A stretch of DNA of 23,449 bases from assembly GCA_002812745.2 (NCBI GenBank), contig NCSJ02000489.1, positions 1 through 23,449 on the forward strand, given 5' to 3'. The stretch is from Scytalidium lignicola (Eukaryota; Ascomycota; Leotiomycetes). Under the pieces are notes generated by a model. The model saw nothing but the letters and a program-made list of their open reading frames with translations. It was not told the origin of the DNA and searched no databases. The position numbers were made by a program, and so were the translations under genes. This document shows, in pieces, positions 1 through 9,459 of this stretch. Numbering within the stretch: position 1 is the stretch's first letter; each line of letters begins with the position of its first letter.

Positions 1-770
1 TGAAGGGGGCAGTGTCGTCATGTTCGGGGGAGATGAGGAGGACAAGGAGGAATTTCAGGTCTCGCTTTGCGAGATCGAGGGCTGAGGCGTAGGAACCTTC
101 GTAGAGAGGTAGAGAGGACATGGCTGGGCCATATTCTTCTTCTAGTTCACGTTTGAGACGCGCGGCGCTGTCGCGAGGTTTGAGGGGTCGGCGGGAGGTT
201 ATGCTTGATGCTCCTGTTGCTGCTGGTCCAAGGAGTCTTGGGAGAAAGGGGAAGAGGTATGTGAATAGGGAGAAGGAGCTCGAGAAGATCTTGTAGAGGA
301 TTGAGAATGGAGTGAAAAGAAGGGCAAGGAGGAAGGGTGGTCGACGAGCGATTTGCTGATCTTCTGGTTGGGGGACTATCCGCGGAGCCGGGTCTAATTG
401 GTTTGACTGTCGCGTGCCATTTGGTGATCGTTGAGATCCATGCAAGAGACTCTCATGGAGGTTTTCTGCCCTCGATGCTCGTGGAATAGAGGCTTGGGCT
501 GCGAGAGCGTCAGCCACTGGATCAGGGCCTTCGCCGTCAAAGAACTTGGCAATTGCAATCTAGTAAGGGAAATATTGATTAGTCAATCGTTACTTTTCTG
601 GATTGATGGGTGCAAAGAGTAGTATTCCTATGTACCTGGACATTCCACTGTGATCGCTGCAGAAGAGGAATTGCAGATGCCACGTCCTGGTTCGTGACTG
701 CAGTGTACTGCTGGAGGGCCACTTCCTGTGCTGGTGTAAGCTGGCTAATATCCACTTGAGGACTAGCCAT
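1..770 (-). CDS. UBX-domain protein, FAF2/Ubx2/Ucp10 type (5' part only)
   Basis: Partial gene on the minus strand: exon 1 is 770-636, the intron 635-560 (76 bases, GTACAT...CTAG), and exon 2 runs from 559 off the window edge. It shows 231 residues. Residues 1 to about 50 (MASPQVDISQLTPAQ..., SQWNVQ|IAIAKFFDGEG) look like the UBA-like domain typical of this family. A strongly hydrophobic stretch at about 119-155 (PPFLLALLFTPFSILYKIF... to FPFLPRLLG) would form the membrane hairpin. A basic linker and the start of the thioredoxin-like UAS domain follow (EEEYGPAMSSLPLYEGSY..., LKFLLVLLISPEHDD). The UBX domain itself must lie beyond base 1. In this family the protein sits in the ER or lipid-droplet membrane and recruits Cdc48/p97 for ER-associated degradation. 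That role is inferred from the family. The gene is divergent from PAN3. Confidence 0.85.
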
Positions 771-1484
771 TATGGAGTTGTTGCCGTTGAAGCTCCTCAG
801 AATGCTATTCTATGATATCATCCTATTAGACTGGATATCAAAAGTAAATGAATGAAATTAGATCCAGATATATGGATGCAATATCGAAGAATTCGGTAAG
901 TTGAAAGAAATCCTGCAGCTTTCGGGTTTTGAATTAGTTGTACGTTATGAGGTTATCTAAGGCGAGCCAGTTGAGATCCGAATCTGCCAGCCCTCACCGC
1001 CCGCAAGGCTGTCCCACCCAACGTCTCTATTATGATCAATGCCTTGATCGATTCGTCCGCCTTCATTGATACATATTCCCAATTCTACGACACAACGGCA
1101 ATTCCGGTCTCTGGCTTGTGGGGCTGTATATATTGTTGACATTTCTACATAGCGCCAGAGCTCTTGTTTATCTTTAGCTCTATATACCAGATCGCCTGGT
1201 TTACATAATCTTCCCGCTCGATCCCTCGATGCGACTATCCTCGGACGATCCAGCCCCAACTCCAGAGACATGTCTTTCCGGATCAAAGTAAGTAGGAAAG
1301 CATATACTATAGGATGCTCTTCCGGCAAGGAAACCGGCAGGGATCCACTCGCGTGGAGGAGTTTTAGTTGTGTCTCAAACTTTAGCCTTCCATCGCACTG
1401 CGTCATCCTGCTCTGACATCTATCCCAGGCGCCATAACGAATTTCCGGGGAGTCGTAGATAGTTGAATGACGGAATCTAAAATC
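771..1484. promoter_or_regulatory. Divergent intergenic region between UBX gene and PAN3
   Basis: These 714 bases separate the two start codons, so the region should hold both promoters. The left part (about 780-960) is AT-rich. The rest is covered by the doubtful minus-strand open frame 957-1691. No promoter element can be named with confidence. An ATG at 1467, in frame with PAN3 and directly after an in-frame TGA, lies just upstream of the chosen PAN3 start. Confidence 0.5.
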
Positions 1485-1691
1485 ATGGCAACTGCACGGC
1501 TGAGTCCAGACCAGGTTCGGAAGCCTGTGGGATCTCCCAGGCCCAAGGGACGAGGTTGGTGTACCCCAGCTTATCTCAGCCATTGCCTTGAACAAGTCCT
1601 GATGAGTGTTGTATAGATAATGCAAAGGACACTCTTTGCCGGAATGTGTTGATATATGGACATTGTCGATATGAAGATCAGGGTTGCGCAT
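957..1691 (-). CDS. Doubtful 244-codon open frame antisense to PAN3 5' exons
   Basis: An uninterrupted frame of 244 codons starts at 1691 (MRNPDLHIDNVH...) and ends with TAG at 959-957. A TGA lies in frame directly before the ATG. I recognise no domain, signal peptide or membrane segment. The first 70 or so codons are the reverse complement of PAN3 exons 1 and 2, including its zinc finger, so their sequence is constrained by PAN3. The last part (about 957-1480) lies in the shared upstream region and has ordinary protein-like composition. The length is more than I would expect by chance, which is why it is listed. Without homology or transcripts it may be only an accidental frame. Confidence 0.2.
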   Translation of the reverse strand: MRNPDLHIDNVHISTHSGKECPLHYLYNTHQDLFKAMAEISWGTPTSSLGPGRSHRLPNLVWTQPCSCHDFRFRHSTIYDSPEIRYGAWDRCQSRMTQCDGRLKFETQLKLLHASGSLPVSLPEEHPIVYAFLLTLIRKDMSLELGLDRPRIVASRDRAGRLCKPGDLVYRAKDKQELWRYVEMSTIYTAPQARDRNCRCVVELGICINEGGRIDQGIDHNRDVGWDSLAGGEGWQIRISTGSP

Positions 1692-4600
1692 TCAATCACG
1701 ATCCCAATAGGCTGATTTCTGGACAATCAGATAGGTGAGTGCTATTCTCGTACTTATTTCATCCTGGACTATGGATACAGTATCTCTGGGTGTGAGACCT
1801 TCAAATACCTATGTTCTTCTGGTCATTCAACAAAGCCTCCCGATATGGCATCTGGAATACCTTCTGCCTTTGCATATGGCTCGGAATATTTGCCAAATAT
1901 GACTATAAGAGAATTGTCATTCGCAAGTTTAGTCGCTCATTCAGACAAAGGACCCTATCTACTAGCTTCCTGTGTCCCTTCTAAACGCGATGGAGTATAT
2001 GCAATGTAGAATGTTGAGTTGTACCTCATTCTTTTGGACTTTGACCCACGCCTTTCAAAATAAGTGGTTAAACTGAGGGGTGTCGTAATCAAAGGGTTTT
2101 CCAGCTCCGGACGTCAATATATTGGAAGTACCATGTCTTCTTTGGTTAAATATTGGATTATGACAATTTTTATTGTCAACAAGCGGCATACAGCTGTGAC
2201 CCCCTCGTGTTGTCCAGGCCGCCCTGAGACCTATACTTTTCCGTTAGCTTTATGGGGTGATATGGGTTGTCTCTCAATATACTTGATGTTGGGTGATAAT
2301 CAACCACGTATCATTTCCACATTGCTGCTAGGGTCTGAAGCTCAGATTTGACTATCCAACATTTTACTGCGATATCCCGGTCAATATATATCTCCAACGT
2401 TCACAAGGCCCAGGGCAAAAGATCACAGTTCGCACGACTAAAGCCCATCTATGAACTCGCTTTCACAATCTCCCTTTCAATACAACCCTCACTGTCACAG
2501 CCTGATCCTCAATAATGTCGACAGTGCCTAGGAGCCATCCAAGAAAATCATTCTATATAGGTCATAAGCCTTTTATTAGGCGTATTGGGCACATAGAGGA
2601 AGACCATTCCAACAGGTATATACCTGCAACATTCGTACCTCGGAAGGTTCCACATCCATCTTCGCCATTATGCAATTTGATCTCTTCGGATCTCCTGGGT
2701 TCAACTTTAATTCATGACCGTCCGTCCTGCTAACAGATATTTGGCTAGCTCGAAGAAACTTAATGTTGAATCCCCTTCTTTCACCCCCGCTGGCCTTCCC
2801 TCTTCTGGAAAACCCGCCACCATCTCATCACAGGCTGCAACAGCAGCCCCTTTCACTCCTCGTAGCTTAGTTAGCGGTAAGTAAAGTTCATCCATATGAC
2901 GCTAAACACTTTTCTCATTAAATGTATAGGTACAAGCACCCCAAATACACAAGATCCGGAGTCTGCTATCTTCAATCCAGCGCAGATTCGCGAATTCACC
3001 CCTCACACTTATGATCTCTCGCAAAATGTACGTGGAAATTATGTTACAATTTAACCCTCTCCTTTGTATATGATTAGGAGCATAGCTTGTTACAATAGAA
3101 TGATCTAGCTTACCGATAATATTGACAGACTATCACAAACGGCACTGCAGATCTTCAGCATGCATACGATCCCTTCTCCATGTCTGCTGTAGCACAGACT
3201 ATCCCATCAGCTCAATACAATCCTTATCTTGAAGAAAATACCAATCTCACTGGCACAACTGCAGCTTACTATGCTGGTCAAAATACATATACTGCCCCGA
3301 TTCAACCTGTTAGTCTTCATATATCAAGATTATTGTTTATGGGATCTTAACCTCTCCAGCTCCAATATCATCTCTACGCTCCTCTTGGTCCTCATCGAGA
3401 AGACCTTCTGGCATATCAGCGAATGGCACATGATTTCTTCATGTCTGAAAAGTTAAGAGAAGATCTTCAACGAAAATCAGAGGCAACGCTTCAAGTCATG
3501 CCCAGTATGCACAGTCTAAAACCCAGTATCATTGTGGACCACTAACAATTTCAGATTCCCAGCTCCCAACGTTGGACAACTACCATACCCTGGTAGCCCT
3601 TGACACAAATCATCATAAGAATGCTGCGGTATTTGGCTATCAAAGCTGGGTCTACAAGGCTACTTCTAGCAAAAATGGCAATTTTTACTGTTTGAGAAGA
3701 CTTGAAGGTAATCTCTATCATGCCTCTTGGATGTTTCTTCACAGTGTCTGAACTTTCAATTAGGGTACCGTCTGACAAATGAGAATGCTATACGATCAGT
3801 TAAAGAATGGAGACGTGTCGACAGTGGCGGAGTTGTCACAGTCCACGATGCTTTCACCACTCGTGCATTTGGTGACAGCTCACTGATCTTTGTCACTGAC
3901 TACCATCCTTTATCAAAGACATTGGTTGAGAATCACTTTACCAGTGCAAACAGATATGGTAATCGAGGAGCTACGCCTGTCCCTGAACAGGTTCTCTGGG
4001 GATATGTAGTTCAGATTGCCTCCGCCATTAAAATCGTCCATGGAGCAGGACTAACAGTCAGATGTATGGATGCAAGCAAGGTTATATTAACCGACAAGAA
4101 CCGGATTCGTCTTAATGGGTGCTCTGTATTGGATGTTGTCCAATTTGAAGCACAACGATCACTCTCAGACTTGCAGCAAGAGGATTTTAAATTGTTTGGA
4201 AAGCTCATGCTCTCCATCGCAACAAATACGCTTTCGTCAAACGTCACCGTCAAGGCGCAACTTGACCAATTAAATAGAGCTTACTCGCAAGAATTTCGAG
4301 ACACTGTTATTTGGCTCATTACACCAGCTCAGCCAGGTGTTTTAAAGAATATCAATGAGTTTCTAGCCGGGATATCTGGTCATATTGCAACTTCTCTTGA
4401 TAGTGCGTTGCATGGCCAGGATACATTGACATCAGAACTCTCACGAGAGTTAGAAAATGGGAGGATTGCGCGCCTCGTGATGAAGCTTGGCACAATCAAT
4501 GAACGCCAGGAATATGATGGAGATAGAGCATGGTCCGAAAACGGTGAGAGATACATGTTAAAGCTTTTCCGGGACTATGTCTTCCACCAGGTAGATGCAG

Positions 4601-4794
4601 AAGGAAGACCAGTCGTAGATTTGGGACATATTATAAGATGCCTCAATAAGCTCGACGCTGGCATCGACGAGAAGCTTTTGCTCACGAGTAGAGATGAGCA
4701 GACTACCTTCGTTGTCACGTATAAGGAGTTGAAGAAACAGGTAGCGGCGGCTTTTGGAGACTTGACGAAGGGGGGAAAGGCAAGGGCTTTCTAG
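1485..4794 (+). CDS. PAN3: PAN2-PAN3 deadenylase regulatory subunit Pan3
   Basis: Pan3 is the adaptor of the PAN2-PAN3 poly(A) nuclease, which trims mRNA tails in the cytoplasm. I rebuild eight exons: 1485-1554, 1617-1734, 2737-2876, 2930-3027, 3129-3308, 3360-3504, 3555-3707, 3764-4794. All junctions keep frame and give 644 residues, normal for fungi. Residues 31-51 form a CCCH zinc finger (C31, C40, C47, H51; CRNVLIYGHCRYEDQG...). Residues about 123-134 (IFNPAQIREFTP) match the PAM2 motif that binds poly(A)-binding protein. The pseudokinase domain follows from about 250 (FGYQSWVYKAT, TRAFGDSSLIFVTDYHPLSKTL), then a coiled coil and the C-terminal knob (VTYKELKKQVAAAFGDLTKGG). The start at 1485 (MATARLSP) resembles relatives; an in-frame ATG at 1467 would add six residues. 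The third intron (1,002 bases) is very long. Confidence 0.93.
1735..2736 (+). other. 1,002-base intron 3 of PAN3
   Basis: The donor is GTGAGT at 1735 and the acceptor is GCTAACAG ending at 2736. The split codon AG|A (Arg) joins ...GQSDR to YLASSKK in frame. The other PAN3 introns are 50-101 bases, so this one is ten to twenty times longer. It holds short palindromes (TGACAATTTTTATTGTCA near 2160, AGGTATATACCT near 2614) and a CT-rich stretch before an ATG at 2515 that opens a 72-codon frame without recognisable homology. An ATG at 2714 is in frame with exon 3. I see no terminal inverted repeats or transposase remains. Confidence 0.75.
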
Positions 4795-5160
4795 AATGGA
4801 ATTGGTCTCAGCTACCTCCAAACAAAAGACGACTTGGAGAATATGAATGTTTATGGTTACACTTTAAGTGATTATGTTCCCTCGAACTTTTGCGCAATGC
4901 ATCTAAGTATGTGGATGTTGTTGAACTCAAACCCTCTATTTGGAGAACGTATGAAATCAGTCAATGATGTTCAAGTCAAGAAAATAGGAAGGCTTTCTCC
5001 TTTTGCCCTCTGAACGGGGAAAGAAGAAGCAAGCAAATAAAGAACAATTTAAATTATTCAACTATTTGACTGTTGAGTGACCTAGAAAGATCTAGCACAA
5101 CTAGATCCAAGCCCACAGCCTCTCCAGAAGTGGTGATTTGATCATAGATATAGTAGAGGT
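4795..5160. other. PAN3 downstream region (3' UTR and spacer)
   Basis: No gene is visible. The stretch should contain the PAN3 3' UTR and polyadenylation region: AATAAA-like sequence appears around 5036-5041 (aaataaag). The end of the stretch adjoins the first MITE-like element. Confidence 0.5.
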
Positions 5161-5539
5161 TAATGTAATTCCCGGTCCACCAGCCCACTGAAATTTACTG
5201 CAAAATCAACGAAAACTGTACATTGATAACTCAACGAATATACAATTATATTTAACCAAACTTTAAATTTTATTTATTTAATAATCAATAAGTAGACAAA
5301 ATTTGATGTGTTTAGCATTTATAGTTTGTGCTATATAATAAAACAGCCTTGTGTTGAAGGTCTAAAATCTAATCTAACTATACTACAAGCATTTAAACAA
5401 AAAAATGACTAAATATTTGGAATCAAGCTAAAGTAATTAGCTATTTTGCAAAGAGTTATTTCTTTAAACTTTGTAGTTGAGTTATTAATGTACAGTTTTC
5501 GTTAATTTTGCAGTAAATTTCAGTGGGCCGGTGGACCGG
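5161..5539. mobile_element. MITE-like element 1 (imperfect 64-base inverted repeats)
   Basis: A left arm at 5172-5235 and a right arm at 5476-5539 are inverted copies of each other, matching at 61 of 64 positions. The left arm carries a further outer end, TAATGTAATTCCCGG from 5161, that resembles the end of element 2. The right arm lacks it, so the right tip looks truncated or diverged. The interior is AT-rich and codes for nothing. The segment 5311-5347 is an inverted, diverged copy (about 32 of 37 bases) of 5940-5976 in element 2, so both belong to one family. The small size, long inverted repeats and lack of a transposase frame fit a non-autonomous DNA transposon. Confidence 0.75.
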
Positions 5540-5762
5540 TGCAAGAAAAGGCTCCCTCACCCCCTCCCTGCAAGCGAGAGTTTTTGGACTGAATCAGGAG
5601 ATTTTCTCACGCTGTTCTGGTAAATTCGTTATAACATTGTATGGCACAAGAAATTCAAAATAGTGTGATCGCTTGATGGTCTTAAAGTAGCGTGAATTTT
5701 GGGCAAGGCAGAGCACTTGATTGGCTTAAAAGCTTGCACGTACACTAACGTAATTCCCCCCT
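5540..5762. other. Spacer between the two MITE-like elements
   Basis: No gene is seen. At 5746-5760 there is an extra copy of the element end, TAACGTAATTCCCC, in the same orientation as the left end of element 2 and 17 bases before it. Confidence 0.5.
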
Positions 5763-6330
5763 TAACGTAATTCCCGGACCTACCGGACAGCAAAATTTAC
5801 CGCAAAATCGAACATAGAGTTTTGCAAAATATAAATTTGTGGAATAATATATTATTATGTTACAATTCTAAATACTATGTTCTTTTACTCCTTAAATATG
5901 TGTAACAGTATTATATTTGATTTTAAATATTAAAATCAAAGCTATTTTATTATATAGCTTGAACTATAAATGCTAATCATATAAAACTCTACAAAAATAC
6001 TGCATTATAATCAAATTGTCGGTTCACCTGTAGCACGAAGTACGGTACGCAATTATACGTAATATACTCGTTGTGCTATTCCATGGTTGTTGTACGATTA
6101 GGGGTGGGAGGGCGAAGCTGTAGGAGCTTCGCTCGTTCCCACTACCTAATCGGGACTAGCTTACAGGGGCATGTGAATATCACGTGTACGTAACCACTAT
6201 TCTACCAACACAAATAGTCAAAATACTAAATTTAATTAAATTTAATAAAGTGATTGTTAAGTTATTATAAGATGATTTTGTTCGATTTTGCGGTAAATTT
6301 TGCTGTCCGGTAGGTCCGGGAATTACGTTA
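5763..6330. mobile_element. MITE-like element 2 (perfect 50-base inverted repeats)
   Basis: The terminal inverted repeats 5765-5814 and 6279-6328 are identical over all 50 bases when one is reversed and complemented. They begin ACGTAATTCCCGGACC. Both ends are flanked by TA (5763-5764 and 6329-6330), which fits a TA target duplication of Tc1/mariner type. The interior of about 460 bases is AT-rich and non-coding. It contains a strong imperfect hairpin at 6095-6152 that is absent from element 1. Perfect ends suggest recent movement, driven by a transposase encoded elsewhere. The superfamily assignment is inference from the TA flanks. Confidence 0.82.
6095..6152. repeat. Hairpin inside MITE-like element 2
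   Basis: A nested inverted repeat: CGATTAG (6095-6101) pairs with CTAATCG (6146-6152), GTGGGA with TCCCAC, and GCGAAGCT (6112-6119) with AGCTTCGC (6125-6132), around a five-base loop. It is much richer in GC than the element around it, so it may be a separate small insertion. Confidence 0.7.
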
Positions 6331-6592
6331 TACATATTATTATATAATATGCAAGAAATATTAACTATACGAATACGTTGAGTGAAGAAAGCAGACTCTA
6401 GAAAACTTTCCTACAATTAACTGATTCTTCCGAATTTATCAATATACATTCAAGAAGTACACCAATATTTATACTTCCCAACGCAATGCTACTCTTTTCT
6501 GTCATTAATCGTCCCCTTTCTCGGTAAATCCAGTCAAGATGCTCACAGGGGCTTTATTCATTGTAATATCGCTCTCTGTGGCCGATCAACAA

Positions 6593-8237
6593 TCATTTCT
6601 GTCCTGCTGATGCTGCAGCAGAGGCAATTCTGCTTAGCATAGTGTTCTCATCAATCATATTCTCAGGCCCGTCATCATCCACACCCATTGACCTGTTATT
6701 CATGATAGGTAATGATGGGTTTCCATTACCATTTACAGCAACATCGCCAGCAGTTGGGCTAGGATCTTTACCCCCCGTACCTACATCCCCACCACCAGTC
6801 CCCACTTTAACCGGAGAACCATCATGCCTATAAATCTCCTCGCTCCTAACATCCTTCCAAGAGCAACGAGCATGTTTTTTTGTGCAAGGTGCACACGCAG
6901 AGAGATGCTTTGTGCAGTCGTACTTCAATCTCCGGCACCGATCACATGGAGGGTGAATGACATCACCACGGTTCAGCTTCTCGATCTTGGCGGACATGAA
7001 GGAGCGATAAGGGTCATCTTCGCAGGTATTATTTAAGGGATATGAAGATTGCCGTGGTGCATTTGTGGTGGTCGTAGATTGGGTGGTGGTGGATTGAGAA
7101 GGATTGAAGCCTGGAAACGCAGTTGGGGACTGTGAATGGACTGTGCGGGAATATTTTGGATGGGAATTTTCATGGAGATGGCTATTTGGAGTGGAGGTAA
7201 ACTGATGGAGCAAGTCTTGCTGGATTTTGGCCACTTCTGCTACCATATGAAAGGAATTGCGACTGCTTTGGGGGTGCTGGAAGGATGTTGTTTGGACAGG
7301 ACTCTCAACTTCGTGAGCCTTGCTAGCTTGAATTGTAGCTTTATGGCCTTTCAAATGGTAATTAAGCTGCCTTGCTTTGCTTGCGACAGCATCAGCTTTC
7401 TTAATCAGTACCGCAAGTCGGGCTTCGAGGATGTTCATGGTAGCCAGTTCGGCTGCCTCATCCTCAGGGACGGGGAGGGAAGGAATCATTCTTTCGGGGC
7501 CACCAGATATGATTAATCGATAATCATCTTCGGATATCTCAACATGCGTGCCATTGATCCAAAACTGGCATGTCTTCTCTCCATTGGGGGTTTCACGTAG
7601 GCCAAATTCGTTGGGATGTGATCGAGCGAAAACGACAATGTCGTACCAAGAAAATGGAGCTGGCTGGGAACTGTACGAGCTGATTAGCTTGATAGGGCCA
7701 TCAAACATCTTCTCGATGGATTTCAGCAGCATTGGTCCAACTAGTCTTGCTCCGAGGTTAGATGCCAGACTCTCATGGCGTTGAAGGACACCTAAAGGCG
7801 TTAGGAAGCTCTAATCGCAGGAGTACTGATAGATTCAAGAACAATAGACATGATAGCAACAAAGAATCAAAGTTGAAAGACAAAATCAATACCGTAGAGG
7901 CATAGATTCAAAATCTAAGGGAAATGTTGTTTAAGAAAAGGATTGATAACCGCATAGACCTACCCTCATAGTCGTCGATCAGAGACAAGACGTCTCCAAA
8001 GGTTTCTGAATCACCGTCAATTAGCCTGAGCTTATCAGCCCTCGACTTGCTTATATAGTTGATCTGAACAGATCCGCTTCCTAACATCCACGCTCAAAAG
8101 TTAGCTGGGGAAAGCACACGGGATTTTTTTAATTCCGCTTTGAGGATCAAAATACCTGGTTGCGAAGGCGGAGGAGGCTGCGGAATTGGGTGGACTTGGG
8201 GTGGAGAGTCGGAGGGACTACGTTTGCGTTTATTCAT
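6593..8237 (-). CDS. Conserved fungal protein with C-terminal Zn2Cys6 cluster
   Basis: Three exons: 8237-8156, 8080-7964 and 7791-6593, with introns of 75 and 172 bases; all junctions keep frame and give 465 residues. The N-terminus is basic and proline-rich (MNKRKRSPSD...). Residues about 28-66 (VQINYISKSRADKLRLIDGD..., FGDVLSLIDDYEG) and 67-220 form a conserved-looking region with APFSWYDIVVFARSHPNEFGL and TCQFWINGTHVEISEDDY. A helical, Lys/Ala-rich stretch follows. After a Ser/Thr/Gln-rich linker, residues 349-376 read CDRCRRLKYDC...CAPCTKKHARC, that is C-X2-C-X6-C-X6-C-X2-C-X6-C, the Zn2Cys6 pattern. In most fungal regulators this cluster is N-terminal; here it is C-terminal. DNA binding is plausible but not shown, and I cannot name the gene. 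It shares its upstream region with LSM7. Confidence 0.85.
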
Positions 8238-8697
8238 TATTAACTCAGCAAATACTTTTAATTGATCTGAGCAAGATGCGATAGCTGATTCACAGAGCAG
8301 ATAGAATAGCAATCAAGAATTGAGATGTCGATGTTGAAGGATGTTAGAAAAGAGGGCGGCGGACAGCGCGGAGAGCGCGGGAATTTTGTGCGTACGCTTG
8401 TTCCGCGCGGTTATGAGTGGATGCTCCGCTAGTCTTCCCCGGGAGTAGACTTCCGATGGCATCTCTGTTCCGCCCAGCAGCTTGAGAACAGCGATTTAGG
8501 GCCTGGGGCCACGGTCTGCTGTATTCTTCAGTTGTTACCTGCCTGATTTGCCATAATGTCCATTGGATCGAGTCAGAGAGACCTCCGCCATACGCGATTG
8601 TTTATCTCACATCCATTTTAATGTTGAACGATGTTTTAATTACGCTATTTGGCCACCGCTAGGATACCTCGGATACTTACGAGCGGAGCGGGTCGTG

Positions 8698-8733
8698 ACT
8701 GAGGCAACTGTGGCAACTGAGGCAACTGAGGCA
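8698..8733. repeat. 9-base minisatellite, four copies
   Basis: The unit ACTGAGGCA is repeated four times (second copy ACTGTGGCA), followed by a partial copy. Confidence 0.85.
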
Positions 8734-8760
8734 GCTACTGTGGAGGTCCGGCTCCTGTTG

Positions 8761-8770
8761 ATCACGTGAT
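8761..8770. promoter_or_regulatory. CACGTG palindrome upstream of LSM7
   Basis: ATCACGTGAT is a perfect ten-base palindrome 152 bases before the LSM7 start. A similar ATCACGTG lies at 9851-9858, upstream of the OSH gene. The core is the classical E-box; function is inferred only. Confidence 0.3.
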
Positions 8771-8921
8771 AGATAACAGCGGATAATCTTCGGCCACCAT
8801 GCTCTAAACACTAAAGTTAAGGTAGGAAGCTTTTGCGTACAGACACGAAATTGTCAACCTTTTGAAAGCAATTCTCCCACGACTCAACCCTTTCTTTGCC
8901 CTCGGAAGCACATGCGCCAGG

Positions 8922-9459
8922 ATGTCCGAACGAGGCCATCGAGGCGGCCGCGGCGGCAGTAGAGGCAGCGATTATCGAGGAGGACGAGGTGGTGGTGGCA
9001 GAGGAGGCGGGGATCGCGCAGGCCACGGAGGAGCACATCAGAGCGGCCAGGAGAAGCCCAAGAAGGAGAATATTTTAGATCTGGGCAAGTACATGGACAA
9101 GAGGATCACAGTAAAGTTCAATGGTGGCAGGGAGGGTATGGCCAGAAGATCGACATTGAAGGCTGGCTACAGGCACTGACACAGAGGTAGTAACGGGCAC
9201 GCTGAAGGGCTACGACGCTCTAATGAATCTAGTGCTGGATGAGGTGCAGGAAGTTCTTCGAGGTAACCACCGATAATATCACCCTCACCTTCCTCCCGTG
9301 GACAAGTTAGCTGATTAGACTGCGTCTCTAGATGACGAAGGAAACGAATCCTCGCGGTCCCTGGGATTGGTGGTGGCAAGAGGAACGCTGCTGGTTCTGG
9401 TCAGCCCGGTCGATGGCAGCGAGGAGATAGCCAATCCCTTCGTGCAACAAGAGGAATGA
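8922..9459 (+). CDS. LSM7: U6 snRNA-associated Sm-like protein Lsm7
   Basis: Exons 8922-9135, 9191-9262 and 9332-9459 give 137 residues. Lsm7 is a subunit of two heteroheptameric rings: Lsm2-8 binds the 3' end of U6 snRNA in the nucleus, and Lsm1-7 promotes decapping in the cytoplasm. Residues about 49-137 match the family: ENILDLGKYMDKRITVKFNG, then GGREVTGTLKGYDALMNLVL (Sm1) and RSLGLVVARGTLLVLVSPVD (Sm2), ending EEIANPFVQQEE. Residues 1-45 are an Arg/Gly-rich tail (RGHRGGRGG..., DYRGGRGGGG) as seen in other filamentous fungi. The first intron has two in-frame acceptors six bases apart (AG ending at 9184 or 9190). I chose 9190 because it gives the usual GGREVTGTL; the other would insert two residues. 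Confidence 0.95.

Larger units (their letters stand above)
8238..8921. promoter_or_regulatory. Divergent promoter region of Zn2Cys6 gene and LSM7
   Basis: These 684 bases lie between two divergent start codons. They hold a short tandem repeat (8698-8733) and a perfect ten-base palindrome, ATCACGTGAT, at 8761-8770 with a CACGTG core. CACGTG is the known binding site of bHLH factors such as Cbf1. Binding here is not shown. Open frames in this stretch look accidental. Confidence 0.5.

Noticed and set aside
2640..2733. Possible decayed Pan3 CCCH finger directly before exon 3 (GFNFN, then HD in another frame)
   Set aside because: The true, intact finger exon was found at 1617-1734, with a phase-consistent splice to 2737. 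The weak likeness at 2640-2733 lies in the intron and needs frameshifts.
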